Shown here: positions 1 to 7,561 of the stretch, piece by piece
Layout: each line of letters begins with the position of its first letter
Numbering within the stretch: position 1 is the first letter of the stretch
Made by a program: the position numbers and the translations under genes
Source: JBBKWQ01 sp037969115
GTDB taxonomy: Bacteria; Actinomycetota; Acidimicrobiia; Acidimicrobiales; Ilumatobacteraceae
Assembly (NCBI GenBank): GCA_037969115.1
Contig: JBBKWQ010000393.1
Span: 1 to 40,025, forward strand
Length of the DNA stretch: 40,025 bases
Direction: 5' to 3'
Notes under the pieces: model-generated
Databases searched by the model: none
What the model was told of the DNA's origin: nothing
The model's input: only the letters and a program-made list of their open reading frames with translations

Positions 1-1202
1 GTGGTGAACACCTCGGTGCGCTTGGTGGGGATCGTGGTGTTGCGCTCGATGAGCTTGGTCATGACGCCACCCTTGGTCTCGATGCCGAGGCTGAGCGGGG
101 TCACGTCGAGCAGCAGCACGTCTTTGACGTCGCCGCGCAGCACACCGGCCTGCACGGCTGCCCCGACCGCGACCACTTCGTCGGGGTTCACGGTCTTGTT
201 GGGCTCTTTGCCGGTCATCGACTGGACGAGGTCGCTCACCGCAGGCATGCGGGTGGAGCCACCGACGAGGATGACGTGGTGGAGGTCGCCCTGGCTGACG
301 CCGGCGTCCTTCAGCGCCTGTTCGAACGGCACCCGGCAGCGCTCGATGAGGTCGGCGGTCATCTCCTGGAACTTGGCGCGGGACAGGTTCTCGTCGAGAT
401 GCAGCGGGCCGTCGGCCGTGGCGGTGATGAACGGCAGGTTGATCTGCGTGGACTGAACCTGGCTGAGCTCGATCTTGGCCTTTTCGGCCGATTCCTGGAG
501 ACGCTGTGACGCCATCCGGTCTGCCGACAGGTCGACCCCGTGGGCCGCCTTGAACTGCTGGACGAGCCAGTCGATGATGCGCTGGTCCCAGTCGTCGCCG
601 CCGAGGCTGGTGTCGCCGTGGGTCGACTTCACTTCGAACACGCCGTCGCCGATCTCGAGCACCGAGACGTCGAACGTGCCACCGCCGAGGTCGAACACGA
701 GCACCGTCTCGTCCTCGGCGCCCTTGTCGAGGCCGTAGGCGAGCGCCGCCGCGGTGGGCTCGTTGATGATGCGCAGCACTTCGAGCCCGGCGATGGTGCC
801 GGCTTCCTTGGTGGCGGTGCGCTGTGCGTCGTCGAAGTAGGCGGGCACGGTGATGACGGCCTGGGTGACGGTGTCGCCGAGATACGACTCGGCATCGCGC
901 TTGAGCTTCATGAGCGTGCGAGCGCTGAGCTCCTGAGGCGTGTACTGCTTGCCGTCGACGTCTTCGCTCTTCCAGTTCTCGCCCATGTGGCGCTTGATGG
1001 AACGGAAGGTGCGATCGGGGTTGGTGATGGCCTGGCGCTTGGCCACCTCACCGACGAGTACCTCGCCGGATTTCGAGAACGCGACGACCGACGGGGTCGT
1101 GCGAGCGCCTTCGGAGTTGGGTATGACGACCGGGTCGCCCGCTTCGAGGACGGCGACGACTGAGTTGGTGGTACCGAGGTCGATACCGACTGCCTTGGGC
1201 AT
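1..1202 (-). CDS. dnaK: Chaperone protein DnaK (Hsp70), N-terminal part; C-terminus outside window
   Basis: Read on the minus strand from ATG at 1202 and running off the left edge, so about the first 400 residues are present. The N-terminus reads MPKAVGIDLGTTNSVVAVLE, the phosphate-1 loop of the Hsp70 ATPase; further on come VPAYFDDAQR, NEPTAAALAYGLDKG, the phosphate-2 motif VLVFDLGGGTFDVS and the adenosine motif LVGGSTRMP, then LLLDVTPLSLGIET at the start of the substrate-binding domain. DnaK is the ATP-driven cytosolic chaperone that works with DnaJ and GrpE. The start is fixed by AGGAGA (plus strand 1211-1216) eight bases upstream. Its control region holds a HspR-type HAIR operator. No frameshift is seen in the part present. 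Confidence 0.98.
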   Translation of the reverse strand, partial: MPKAVGIDLGTTNSVVAVLEAGDPVVIPNSEGARTTPSVVAFSKSGEVLVGEVAKRQAITNPDRTFRSIKRHMGENWKSEDVDGKQYTPQELSARTLMKLKRDAESYLGDTVTQAVITVPAYFDDAQRTATKEAGTIAGLEVLRIINEPTAAALAYGLDKGAEDETVLVFDLGGGTFDVSVLEIGDGVFEVKSTHGDTSLGGDDWDQRIIDWLVQQFKAAHGVDLSADRMASQRLQESAEKAKIELSQVQSTQINLPFITATADGPLHLDENLSRAKFQEMTADLIERCRVPFEQALKDAGVSQGDLHHVILVGGSTRMPAVSDLVQSMTGKEPNKTVNPDEVVAVGAAVQAGVLRGDVKDVLLLDVTPLSLGIETKGGVMTKLIERNTTIPTKRTEVFT

Positions 1203-1244
1203 GGTGAGGTTCTCCTGAAATCAATCCTGCTGGGGGTTGACTCA

Positions 1245-1273
1245 AGAATACGGCCGGTCGGGGCCGGACACAA
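1245..1273 (-). promoter_or_regulatory. dnaK promoter, sigma-A type
   Basis: On the minus strand a -35 box TTGTGT (1273-1268), a 17-base spacer and a -10 box TATTCT (1250-1245) precede the dnaK start by about 45 bases. A single HAIR half-site ACTCAAG (1240-1246) overlaps the -10 end, which would put it under a bound repressor. Seen by eye; the transcription start is inferred. Confidence 0.6.
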
Positions 1274-1289
1274 CCCGACTGTTAGAAAA

Positions 1290-1310
1290 CTTGAGTCATA
1301 TCGACTCAGG
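1290..1310. promoter_or_regulatory. HAIR operator (HspR binding site) upstream of dnaK
   Basis: The sequence CTTGAGT, seven bases, ACTCAGG matches the HspR-associated inverted repeat (CTTGAGT-N7-ACTCAAG) at 13 of 14 positions. In Streptomyces and mycobacteria HspR represses the dnaK operon through this element, with DnaK as co-repressor. It lies 17 bases upstream of the -35 box. A second, half-conserved site is at 1240-1246. hspR itself is not in the window. Confidence 0.85.
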
Positions 1311-1315
1311 TTCCA

Positions 1316-2560
1316 TCAGACGCCGGAACGGAGTGCCTCCACCGGTTCCATTCGAGCTGCGCGTACGGACGGATAGAGCCCGGCGATCAACCCGACGAGC
1401 GCGCCGGCCGGTGGAGCCGCGAGCGGCAACCACGGATCGAGCACCGGAGTCCAGTCTCGCGTCGCCGACACGGCAACGACCGTGACGATGCCGGCGCTGG
1501 CACCGAGGATCCCACCCACCATGCCGAGCACGGCCGATTCGGAGAGGAACTGCGCGGCGATGTGGCGCCGGCGGGCGCCCAGCGCCCTACGCAGACCGAT
1601 CTCGCCGGTGCGCTCCATCACGGTGACGAGGGTGACGTTGGCGATGCCGATCGCCCCGACTGCGAGCGAGATCAGACCGAGCAGCAGGAACAGACTGTTC
1701 ACGTCGCTCTGCACGCCTTCGCGAGCCGCGCGAGGGTCGAGCGGTGCGGCGACCGACATCGATTCCGGTGCGTTCGGACTCAACGCCATGGCGGCCTGAC
1801 TCGCGATCAACTGAGCGGCGCCGATCTCGGTCTCGATGACCACACGGTCCGGTCGCGTCGTGCCGAAACGGATGGCTGCGATCGAATTCGGCACGATGAT
1901 CGCCCTGATCATGCCGCGATCACGTTCTGCGGCGTCGAGAATGCCGATCACCGTGAACAACTGATCGCCGATGAAAATCCCCGGCTGGAGTCGGGTCGAC
2001 GAGATGCCGAGATCGGCGGCGACATCGGCCCCGATCACCGCAACCGGGTCCGCTCGATCGACGTGCCCACTGTCGAACCATCGGCCGCTCGAGATCTGGC
2101 CCCGCACCGCGCCGAAAAGGCCGGGCGACGCCGCCATCACCGGCACGGTGTGGTCGCTCTTGCCGGAGGGATCGATCACCGGCACCGTGCGAACCCGTCC
2201 GGGGTTCGACACGTCGGCGACCGCTCCCGAAGCAACCACGCCGTTCAGTCGATCGAGGCGCTGCTCGACCGACCACGGCAACGGAGCGCCCGCGCCACCC
2301 CGCGCCTCGCGTGAGCGAACCGTGACCTGGGTGATGCTCAATTCGTCGAATCGACCGACGATCTGTTCGCCCGACGTCCGCGAGATGCCGAGCGTGGCCA
2401 CCAGCGACGCCAGTCCGAGCACCGTGGCCAAGGTGGTGAGCGCTGCCCGAGCGGGACGGGCGAGCACCCCGGCGAGCGTCTCGTCGAGCACGTCGCCCGG
2501 ACGAATTCGGCTCACCGGCACCGAGTTCTCGTTCGTACGCACGCGCCTGAACATCGTCAC
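1316..2560 (-). CDS. MacB/FtsX-type ABC transporter permease
   Basis: About 414 residues. A first membrane segment near residues 30-55 (LARPARAALTTLATVLGLAS...) is followed by a long extracytoplasmic domain of about 220 residues and three C-terminal membrane segments with the FtsX-family signature VMERTGEIGLRRALGARRR. This is the four-helix layout of MacB-like permeases, which drive export or extracytoplasmic work by transmitting ATP hydrolysis across the membrane rather than by a classic pore. The start is taken as GTG 2560 because it overlaps the ATPase stop as GTGA, the same junction as the two upstream gene pairs; ATG 2554 is the alternative. Last gene of a four-gene operon. Substrate unknown: peptides, lipids or antibiotics are all possible for the family. 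Confidence 0.9.
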   Translation of the reverse strand: MTMFRRVRTNENSVPVSRIRPGDVLDETLAGVLARPARAALTTLATVLGLASLVATLGISRTSGEQIVGRFDELSITQVTVRSREARGGAGAPLPWSVEQRLDRLNGVVASGAVADVSNPGRVRTVPVIDPSGKSDHTVPVMAASPGLFGAVRGQISSGRWFDSGHVDRADPVAVIGADVAADLGISSTRLQPGIFIGDQLFTVIGILDAAERDRGMIRAIIVPNSIAAIRFGTTRPDRVVIETEIGAAQLIASQAAMALSPNAPESMSVAAPLDPRAAREGVQSDVNSLFLLLGLISLAVGAIGIANVTLVTVMERTGEIGLRRALGARRRHIAAQFLSESAVLGMVGGILGASAGIVTVVAVSATRDWTPVLDPWLPLAAPPAGALVGLIAGLYPSVRAARMEPVEALRSGV

Positions 2561-3279
2561 AGCTCGACCAGCCGACCGTCGATGATCTCGACCAACCGTC
2601 CGGCGCGGTCGGCGACGCCGTGATCGTGGGTGATCAGTACCACGGTGAGTCCGCTGTCGACGAGCGAGTCGAACAACTCGAGCATCGATGCCGTGCTCTT
2701 CGAGTCGAGGTTGCCGGTCGGTTCGTCGCACAACAGCAGCGACGGGTGACCTGCCAACGCACGGGCGAGCGCAACCCGCTGGCGCTCACCGCCCGAGAGT
2801 CGGTTGGGTGGAAAGCCGGCGCGGTGTGCCAGACCGACGCGTGCGAGTGCGTCGAGGGCATGGTCGCGCCGGTCCGCGCGGGGAACCCGGCGATAGAGCC
2901 CGGTCATCATCACGTTCTCGAGTGCGCTGCGATGAGCGAGCAGGTGGAACGCCTGGAAGACGAAACCGATCTGGGTCGAACGCAGCCCCGCCCGACGGCC
3001 ATCGCTGAGATTCTCGGCGAGCACTCCGTCGAGGCGGTACTCGCCCGAGGTCGGCCGGTCGAGCAGGCCCAAAACGTGCAGCAGCGTCGACTTCCCGGAT
3101 CCGGACGGTCCGACGATGGCGACGTGTTCTCCGCGTTCGACGGTCAGGTTGATCGATCGCAACGCGTGTACCGGGGGCGTGCTGTCGAACACGCGCGACA
3201 CATTGCGAAGCGCGATGACCGGCGGAACTTCACTCGCAGGCGCGGGCCCTCGATGATCGGCGAGCGCCGTGTCGGTCAC
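2557..3279 (-). CDS. ABC transporter ATP-binding protein, MacB/LolD type
   Basis: A 240-residue nucleotide-binding subunit. Walker A is GPSGSGKST, the Q-loop is in FVFQAFHLLAHRSALENVMM, the ABC signature is LSGGERQRVALARAL, and Walker B with the family-typical extension reads LLLCDEPTGNLDS, followed by the H-loop in LITHDH. The LLCDEPTGNLD form is characteristic of the LolD/MacB/FtsE group and agrees with the FtsX-type permease encoded next. GTG start 3279 overlaps the stop of the membrane-fusion gene by four bases (GTGA), and its own stop overlaps the permease start in the same way, so the three products are probably made in coupled fashion. Confidence 0.95.
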   Translation of the reverse strand: MTDTALADHRGPAPASEVPPVIALRNVSRVFDSTPPVHALRSINLTVERGEHVAIVGPSGSGKSTLLHVLGLLDRPTSGEYRLDGVLAENLSDGRRAGLRSTQIGFVFQAFHLLAHRSALENVMMTGLYRRVPRADRRDHALDALARVGLAHRAGFPPNRLSGGERQRVALARALAGHPSLLLCDEPTGNLDSKSTASMLELFDSLVDSGLTVVLITHDHGVADRAGRLVEIIDGRLVEL

Positions 3280-5312
3280 CCGCCGTCGCCTTCGCTGGTG
3301 CCGCCTGTTGCGTCGTCTTGGCCGTCGGCCGTGCGCCCGGATTCCAGCCCGACCACGACAGCATCGCCTTCCTGCAGGTCGCCGCCGGTCACTTCCACGA
3401 GGCCCTGCGCCGACAGACCGACCTCGACCTCGATGAGTTCGGTTGCGCCCGGATCGTCGGCGGACACCGGCGACGTCTCGACCTCGACCCGGCTCACACC
3501 GCCCGGCCCGACCGACAGCGCGGCCACGGGCACGACGAGCACCTCGTCCTCCGTCGACTCGACGTCGACGGAGATACGCACGCCCGCGCCCACCATCTGT
3601 CCGCGCGCCGTCGGGTCGTCGGGAGCGATCAGAACCTCCTGCCGACCCGACGACGATGAGTCACTTCCAAAGTCTTGGCCGCCGTCGTCGGCGCCCTGCT
3701 CAGGACGCGGCTGGCCGACCGAGACCACCGTGCCGGTCGTCTCGAACCCGAAGTCGCGGACTGTGATGGACACGGCTGCACCAACGGTGACCAGGGCCGA
3801 GTCACCACGACTGACCCGGCTCGCCACGAGTGTGTCGGAGGTGGACAAGGTCCCCAGCTGTTCGTTCGCGGCCGATCCCGGCACGGCATAGAGCTCGGTC
3901 ATGATCGACGGAAGTATCGGCACGAAGACGATCTCGCCGGGCGACACGCGCACGCCCACCTCGGTCTCGAGCTGGGTGAGCTCGGCTCGCGCCGAGTCGA
4001 GTGCACCCTGCGCTTGGTTCACAGCGTTCTGAGCGTCGGTCGTGTCGGCAGGTGCCGTGGCTTCGGCCAGTTGCAGCCGGGCGAGGTCGAGGTTGTCCTT
4101 GGCTGCTTTGATGTCGGACTGGCCCTGGGTCACGGCCGCCTGTTGAGCCGCCACGGCGGCGGCCAGACCTCCCTCGGCGCTGGCGAACGCCTCTTCGGCA
4201 CGTGCGAGATCAGCGTTGAGGAGCGCGATCTGTTCGGGGGTGTATGCCACCCCCGTCACCGGGTCGATCGCGCCCGGCGCCGCGGCGGCGTCGCGAACCG
4301 TCTTTGCCGAATCGCGGATGGTGCGGGCCGAATCACGTACCACGGTCGCTGTCGCGACTTCCTGCTTCGCGGCATCGTTGTTCCGAGTGGCGGCGGCTTC
4401 GGCGGCGGGAATGGCCGCCTCGGCCGATGTGACCGCCTGGCGGAGTTGGAGCAGGGTGGACTCGGGCAACGTGTTGTCCTGCCGTTCCAGATCGGCACGA
4501 GCACTCCGTAGCGCTTCCTCGGCATCGGTCACGGCTTGTCGCGACGCACGCAGCTCGTCGCGCTGCGTCCTGGAAGGGCCTTCGACCTCGTAGCCGGCCT
4601 GCACGTAGAACTCGCCGAGTGCTGTACCGGTCTCCGCATCGAACACGTTGTCGACCGTGCCGGGCGAGAACCCCAGCCGGTCGAGGGAGGTCTCGAGCTG
4701 GACCACGTCAGGGCCGGTCGAGCCGACCGAGAGTGCGCGGTACATCGGCAGCTCGCCCTGGAGGAAGAAGACAGGGCGGCCCGTGACCTCGAACAGCGCA
4801 TCACCTTCCTGCACCTGCTGGCCCTGCTCGGGCACCTTCGTGATGACCTGTGCCTCGCCGTCGTCGACTCCGACGTTGCCGGCGAGCGCGATGGCAGTCG
4901 GTTCGTTGTACTCGATGTTTCCTGACAGCACGATCGACGAGCTGAGCACCTGACGCTCGACCGGGACGGTGATACGCGACGCACGCGGTGCAGCTCGGTC
5001 GGCTGCCTGATCGGCGGGCGACTTGATTCGGCTTCCGATCAACACACCGACCAATGCCGATGCCAGGGCGACGCCGATGACGATGGCTCCCTGCCGTCGA
5101 CGCCGACGCCCGTCGTGCCGGGCGGCCTCGGCACGCCACGCCCGTTCGTCGGCGTTCTGCTCGACCGGTTCGAGATCGACGGTGTTCGGACCGAAGGTGT
5201 CCGGGTCGCCGGTGTCCGGATCGAAGGTGTCCGGACCGACGGTGTCCAGATCGACGGTGTCCAGATCGTGGGCCGGTTGTCGGTCAACAGGAACGTCGGG
5301 GTCGTCGATCAC
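3276..5312 (-). CDS. Membrane-fusion (HlyD/MacA-like) protein with inserted peptidoglycan-binding domain
   Basis: A 678-residue protein. Residues 1-70 are acidic and contain degenerate five-residue repeats of the type D-T-V-D-L/D-T-F-D-P; a basic patch (HDGRRRRRQ) and one membrane segment (about 75-97) follow. After a first half of a lipoyl/barrel-sandwich domain there is a PG_binding_1-like segment (YRALSVGSTGPDVVQLE... DNVFDAETGTAL), then a long alanine-rich coiled coil (about 245-430), then the second half of the beta domains and an acidic, glycine-rich tail. This is the adaptor layout seen with MacB-like exporters of Gram-positive bacteria, where it probably bridges the permease to the wall. 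GTG start 5312 overlaps the lipoprotein stop as GTGA. Confidence 0.88.
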   Translation of the reverse strand: MIDDPDVPVDRQPAHDLDTVDLDTVGPDTFDPDTGDPDTFGPNTVDLEPVEQNADERAWRAEAARHDGRRRRRQGAIVIGVALASALVGVLIGSRIKSPADQAADRAAPRASRITVPVERQVLSSSIVLSGNIEYNEPTAIALAGNVGVDDGEAQVITKVPEQGQQVQEGDALFEVTGRPVFFLQGELPMYRALSVGSTGPDVVQLETSLDRLGFSPGTVDNVFDAETGTALGEFYVQAGYEVEGPSRTQRDELRASRQAVTDAEEALRSARADLERQDNTLPESTLLQLRQAVTSAEAAIPAAEAAATRNNDAAKQEVATATVVRDSARTIRDSAKTVRDAAAAPGAIDPVTGVAYTPEQIALLNADLARAEEAFASAEGGLAAAVAAQQAAVTQGQSDIKAAKDNLDLARLQLAEATAPADTTDAQNAVNQAQGALDSARAELTQLETEVGVRVSPGEIVFVPILPSIMTELYAVPGSAANEQLGTLSTSDTLVASRVSRGDSALVTVGAAVSITVRDFGFETTGTVVSVGQPRPEQGADDGGQDFGSDSSSSGRQEVLIAPDDPTARGQMVGAGVRISVDVESTEDEVLVVPVAALSVGPGGVSRVEVETSPVSADDPGATELIEVEVGLSAQGLVEVTGGDLQEGDAVVVGLESGRTADGQDDATGGTSEGDGG
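5174..5263 (-). repeat. Six tandem 15-bp repeats inside the membrane-fusion gene
   Basis: Six consecutive units of 15 bases with the core GGTGTCC on the plus strand begin at 5174, 5189, 5204, 5219, 5234 and 5249. They differ at two to four positions each and encode the pentapeptide repeats of the cytoplasmic N-terminus. The unit length keeps the frame, so copy number can change without destroying the gene. Confidence 0.85.
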
Positions 5313-6412
5313 TGGTCACCCGACTGGTCGAGTTCCGGGAACTCGGCTCGGAGTTCGTCGACGAGCCGCTGCTGTGCGCGTTGCATGAGGCCCAGGATGT
5401 CGGCGTCCTCCTGGCACTTCTTGTCCGCCTTGTAGACCTCGAGCTCGCGGGTGCGCAGTGCTTCCAGCTTGTCCTCCGGAATCGGAACGTTCTCGCCGAT
5501 GTACGCGAACCCGGTCCCGTCCTCGTTCTGCGTCGACGAGTACCCCATGCTGGTGTTGTAGTCGCCGATCGGCTCGCCGGTTTCGGGGTCGATCGGCACG
5601 ATCTCCTTGCCCTGGGCGAGCTGCTTCAGCCCATCCATGTACTGGTACATCTCGTTCGGCGTCTCGGCGGTGAATCCCTCGACCTCGTCGAGCGACCCGA
5701 GTTCGTCGGTGATGCACTCGAGCCACTGCTCGTTGGCCGCTTCCATCTCGGCGCCGTTCATCATGTTCTCGAAGAAGTCGTTCAGGCGGGTCTGGATCTC
5801 GGGATCCATCTGGAACGGGTCCTGCCCGTACACCTCCGCTTGGGCCTGACCGTAACAGCCCTGCGTTTCCAGCGGCGGCGGCTCGAAGACGCCGTCCTCG
5901 TCGGGCACCTGCTCCTCGTAGTACGACTGATCACCCCAGAGGACGATGCTGTAGTCCTCCTGCTCGGCGGGCGACAGCGACATCATGTACTCGTTGTTGG
6001 GGTCGACCACGTCGGTGGCCGGCCCGAAACCGCCACCGTTGCCGTCCTCGTCGAGGTAGGGCTCCTCCCAGATCTCGTAGTTGTGGACGATGCCGTACCC
6101 GTACTTCTCGCCGTACGCCTCCGGATCGGCCGACAACGCCGCGTCCTCCTCGGCTCCGGGTGGGGTCTGATTCGGATACACGAAGGGTTCGTAGTCGAAC
6201 CCTTCGGCCCGCATGCACGTCGAGATCAGTTCTTGCACCTCGAGTTCCTGCGCCGCGTAGTCGGTGTCGGACGCGTTGACGTCCCAACCCATGAACTCTG
6301 CCAGTGGGTCGCTGACCGCACCGGAACTGTCACCGTCGCCGGAGCCGCCGCATGATGCGAGTCCGAGGACCGCTACCAACACGGCGGCGGTCCGCCTCCT
6401 TGAAACTCGCAT
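5309..6412 (-). CDS. Predicted lipoprotein of unknown function, first gene of the MacB-like operon
   Basis: A 367-residue protein. The start ATG 6412 (MRVSRRRTAAVLV...) has GGGAG six bases upstream; an in-frame TTG at 6424 is less likely. The N-terminus is a lipoprotein signal peptide with the lipobox LASC, so Cys23 should be lipid-modified on the outer face of the membrane. The mature part is strongly acidic, rich in Glu, Tyr, Pro and Asn, and has three further cysteines (around ISTCMRAEG, TQGCYGQA, WLECITDE and KKCQEDAD) but no domain I recognise. Its stop overlaps the membrane-fusion gene as GTGA. The context suggests a surface partner of the transporter. Confidence 0.85.
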   Translation of the reverse strand: MRVSRRRTAAVLVAVLGLASCGGSGDGDSSGAVSDPLAEFMGWDVNASDTDYAAQELEVQELISTCMRAEGFDYEPFVYPNQTPPGAEEDAALSADPEAYGEKYGYGIVHNYEIWEEPYLDEDGNGGGFGPATDVVDPNNEYMMSLSPAEQEDYSIVLWGDQSYYEEQVPDEDGVFEPPPLETQGCYGQAQAEVYGQDPFQMDPEIQTRLNDFFENMMNGAEMEAANEQWLECITDELGSLDEVEGFTAETPNEMYQYMDGLKQLAQGKEIVPIDPETGEPIGDYNTSMGYSSTQNEDGTGFAYIGENVPIPEDKLEALRTRELEVYKADKKCQEDADILGLMQRAQQRLVDELRAEFPELDQSGDQ

Positions 6413-6487
6413 GACCACTCCCAACGGAGACGTGCCGCTGATCCGGTAGCGACAGGAGACACCTCTGATTCGAGTCCGGTAGGCCGG

Positions 6488-6515
6488 ACGTTAGCAGACC
6501 GGCTCGATCGGTCAA
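6488..6515 (-). promoter_or_regulatory. Candidate promoter of the lipoprotein-transporter operon
   Basis: On the minus strand TTGACC (6515-6510), a 16-base spacer and TAACGT (6493-6488) lie about 75 bases before the lipoprotein start. A perfect TTGACA (6533-6528) lies further upstream, but no good -10 box at the right distance was found for it. Confidence 0.45.
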
Positions 6516-6556
6516 CTGCGATTTCGTGTCAATAGTTCGTCATCTAATCAAAAATA

Positions 6557-6579
6557 CATACTACAAGCAGGTAGGTATG
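6557..6579. promoter_or_regulatory. Inverted repeat at the marR-like gene promoter, possible operator
   Basis: CATACTAC (6557-6564) and GTAGGTATG (6571-6579) form an imperfect inverted repeat with a 6-base gap; they match except for one missing base. It covers the position of the -35 box of the following gene, whose -10 box TAATAT lies at 6583-6588. MarR-family proteins usually repress their own gene through such a site; that part is inference. Confidence 0.5.
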
Positions 6580-6595
6580 GTGTAATATTTCCTTC

Positions 6596-7111
6596 GTGAG
6601 CGAAGCAGTCGTCGACTACACCGCTGGCGCCTTGGGGTCCTGGCAACGGCTGCGCCCCAACACCGACATCACCGCTTTCGTGATCGGCATGCGCATCCGG
6701 CGGGCTGCCACCGTGATGACCCAAGCGCTCGCACACATCGTCACCGAGATCGGGTTCGCAGGGTTCGGCGACTACCAGCTCGCAGCCGAGGTTCGAACCG
6801 CCGGCGCGCTCCAGCCGAGCGACATCGCCGCCCGCTTGATGCTCACGCGCGCCGGCGTGACGGGCCGGCTCGACCGGCTCGAACACGACGGCCTCGTCGT
6901 TCGATCGGTGTCCCGCAAGGACGCTCGCGTGATCGAGGTGCGCCTCACCCCACGCGGACGCCGCCGGGTCGACGCCGCGTTCGACCGGATCGCCCGCTAC
7001 CAGGTCGCTGTGCTCGAACCACTCGACGGCGTCGAGCAGGTGCAGTTGGCCGAGTTGCTCCAGCGGGTGCTCGCGCCGCACGACGAGCCCGTCAGCAGGC
7101 CGAACCGCTGA
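6596..7111 (+). CDS. MarR-family transcriptional regulator
   Basis: A 171-residue protein. The centre has the winged-helix layout of MarR: a helix-turn-helix (LQPSDIAARLMLTRAGVTGRL), then DRLEHDGLVVRSVSRKDARV with the wing and the usual D-x-R motif, then LTPRGRRRV. N- and C-terminal helices would form the dimer. It starts at GTG 6596, seven bases after the -10 box TAATAT, with no ribosome-binding site, so the mRNA is probably leaderless. It is divergent from the lipoprotein-transporter operon with 183 bases between them, which makes that operon a reasonable second target. Its 3' end overlaps the convergent cytidine deaminase gene by 20 bases. The effector is unknown. Confidence 0.9.
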   Translation: MSEAVVDYTAGALGSWQRLRPNTDITAFVIGMRIRRAATVMTQALAHIVTEIGFAGFGDYQLAAEVRTAGALQPSDIAARLMLTRAGVTGRLDRLEHDGLVVRSVSRKDARVIEVRLTPRGRRRVDAAFDRIARYQVAVLEPLDGVEQVQLAELLQRVLAPHDEPVSRPNR

Positions 7112-7520
7112 GGTGTTCCGGCCCGAACGAGTCCGGGAGGAGTTCGGCCATCGAGTAGCGCGAGCGCTCTCCGTCGAGGTCGCACACGACGATCGTGGTG
7201 TCGTTCGTGGCGAACTCGCGGATCTTCTGGCGGCAGCCGCCACACGGCGTGCCGACCAGTTCTCCACCACACACCGTGACGATGGTGTCGATGACGCGTT
7301 CGCCCGCGGCGACCATTTTCGAGATTGCCCCCGCCTCGGCGCACGTGCCCTCCGGGTAGGCGCTGTTCTCGACGTTGCAGCAGCCGAACACCTGACCCGA
7401 CCCCGCTCGGATCGCAGCGCCGACGGAGAACCCCGAGTACGGGGCGTGAGCGTGGTCGCGGACCGCCTTGGCTGCGTCGAACAGCTCAGCGATGTCGTCC
7501 GAAACGTGGTTGGTGGCCAT
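7092..7520 (-). CDS. cdd: Cytidine deaminase
   Basis: A 142-residue protein of the short, tetrameric class, which turns cytidine and deoxycytidine into uridine and deoxyuridine in pyrimidine salvage. The substrate-binding stretch HAPYSGFSVGAAI, the zinc and catalytic motif NVENSAYPEGTCAE (Cys ligand and proton-shuttling Glu) and the second zinc motif PCGGCRQ are all present. ATG 7520 is preferred over GTG 7523 because it lies seven bases after a TACGCT -10 box (minus strand 7533-7528), as in other leaderless genes here. Divergent from the oxidoreductase at 7562 and convergent with the MarR gene. Confidence 0.96.
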   Translation of the reverse strand: MATNHVSDDIAELFDAAKAVRDHAHAPYSGFSVGAAIRAGSGQVFGCCNVENSAYPEGTCAEAGAISKMVAAGERVIDTIVTVCGGELVGTPCGGCRQKIREFATNDTTIVVCDLDGERSRYSMAELLPDSFGPEHLSGSAC

Positions 7521-7527
7521 CACACGA

Positions 7528-7553
7528 AGCGTACGCGCTCGCCGATGTACGGT
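7528..7553. promoter_or_regulatory. Divergent leaderless promoters for cdd and the oxidoreductase
   Basis: Only 41 bases separate the two starts. A -10 box TACGCT on the minus strand (7533-7528) is seven bases before cdd, and TACGGT on the plus strand (7548-7553) is eight bases before the oxidoreductase ATG. No -35 boxes close to consensus are visible. Confidence 0.5.
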
Positions 7554-7561
7554 CGGGCCTC

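Noticed and set aside
540..1163. Open frame of 207 codons on the plus strand inside dnaK
   Set aside because: It is the antisense shadow of a well-matched dnaK reading frame and shows no protein-like motifs.
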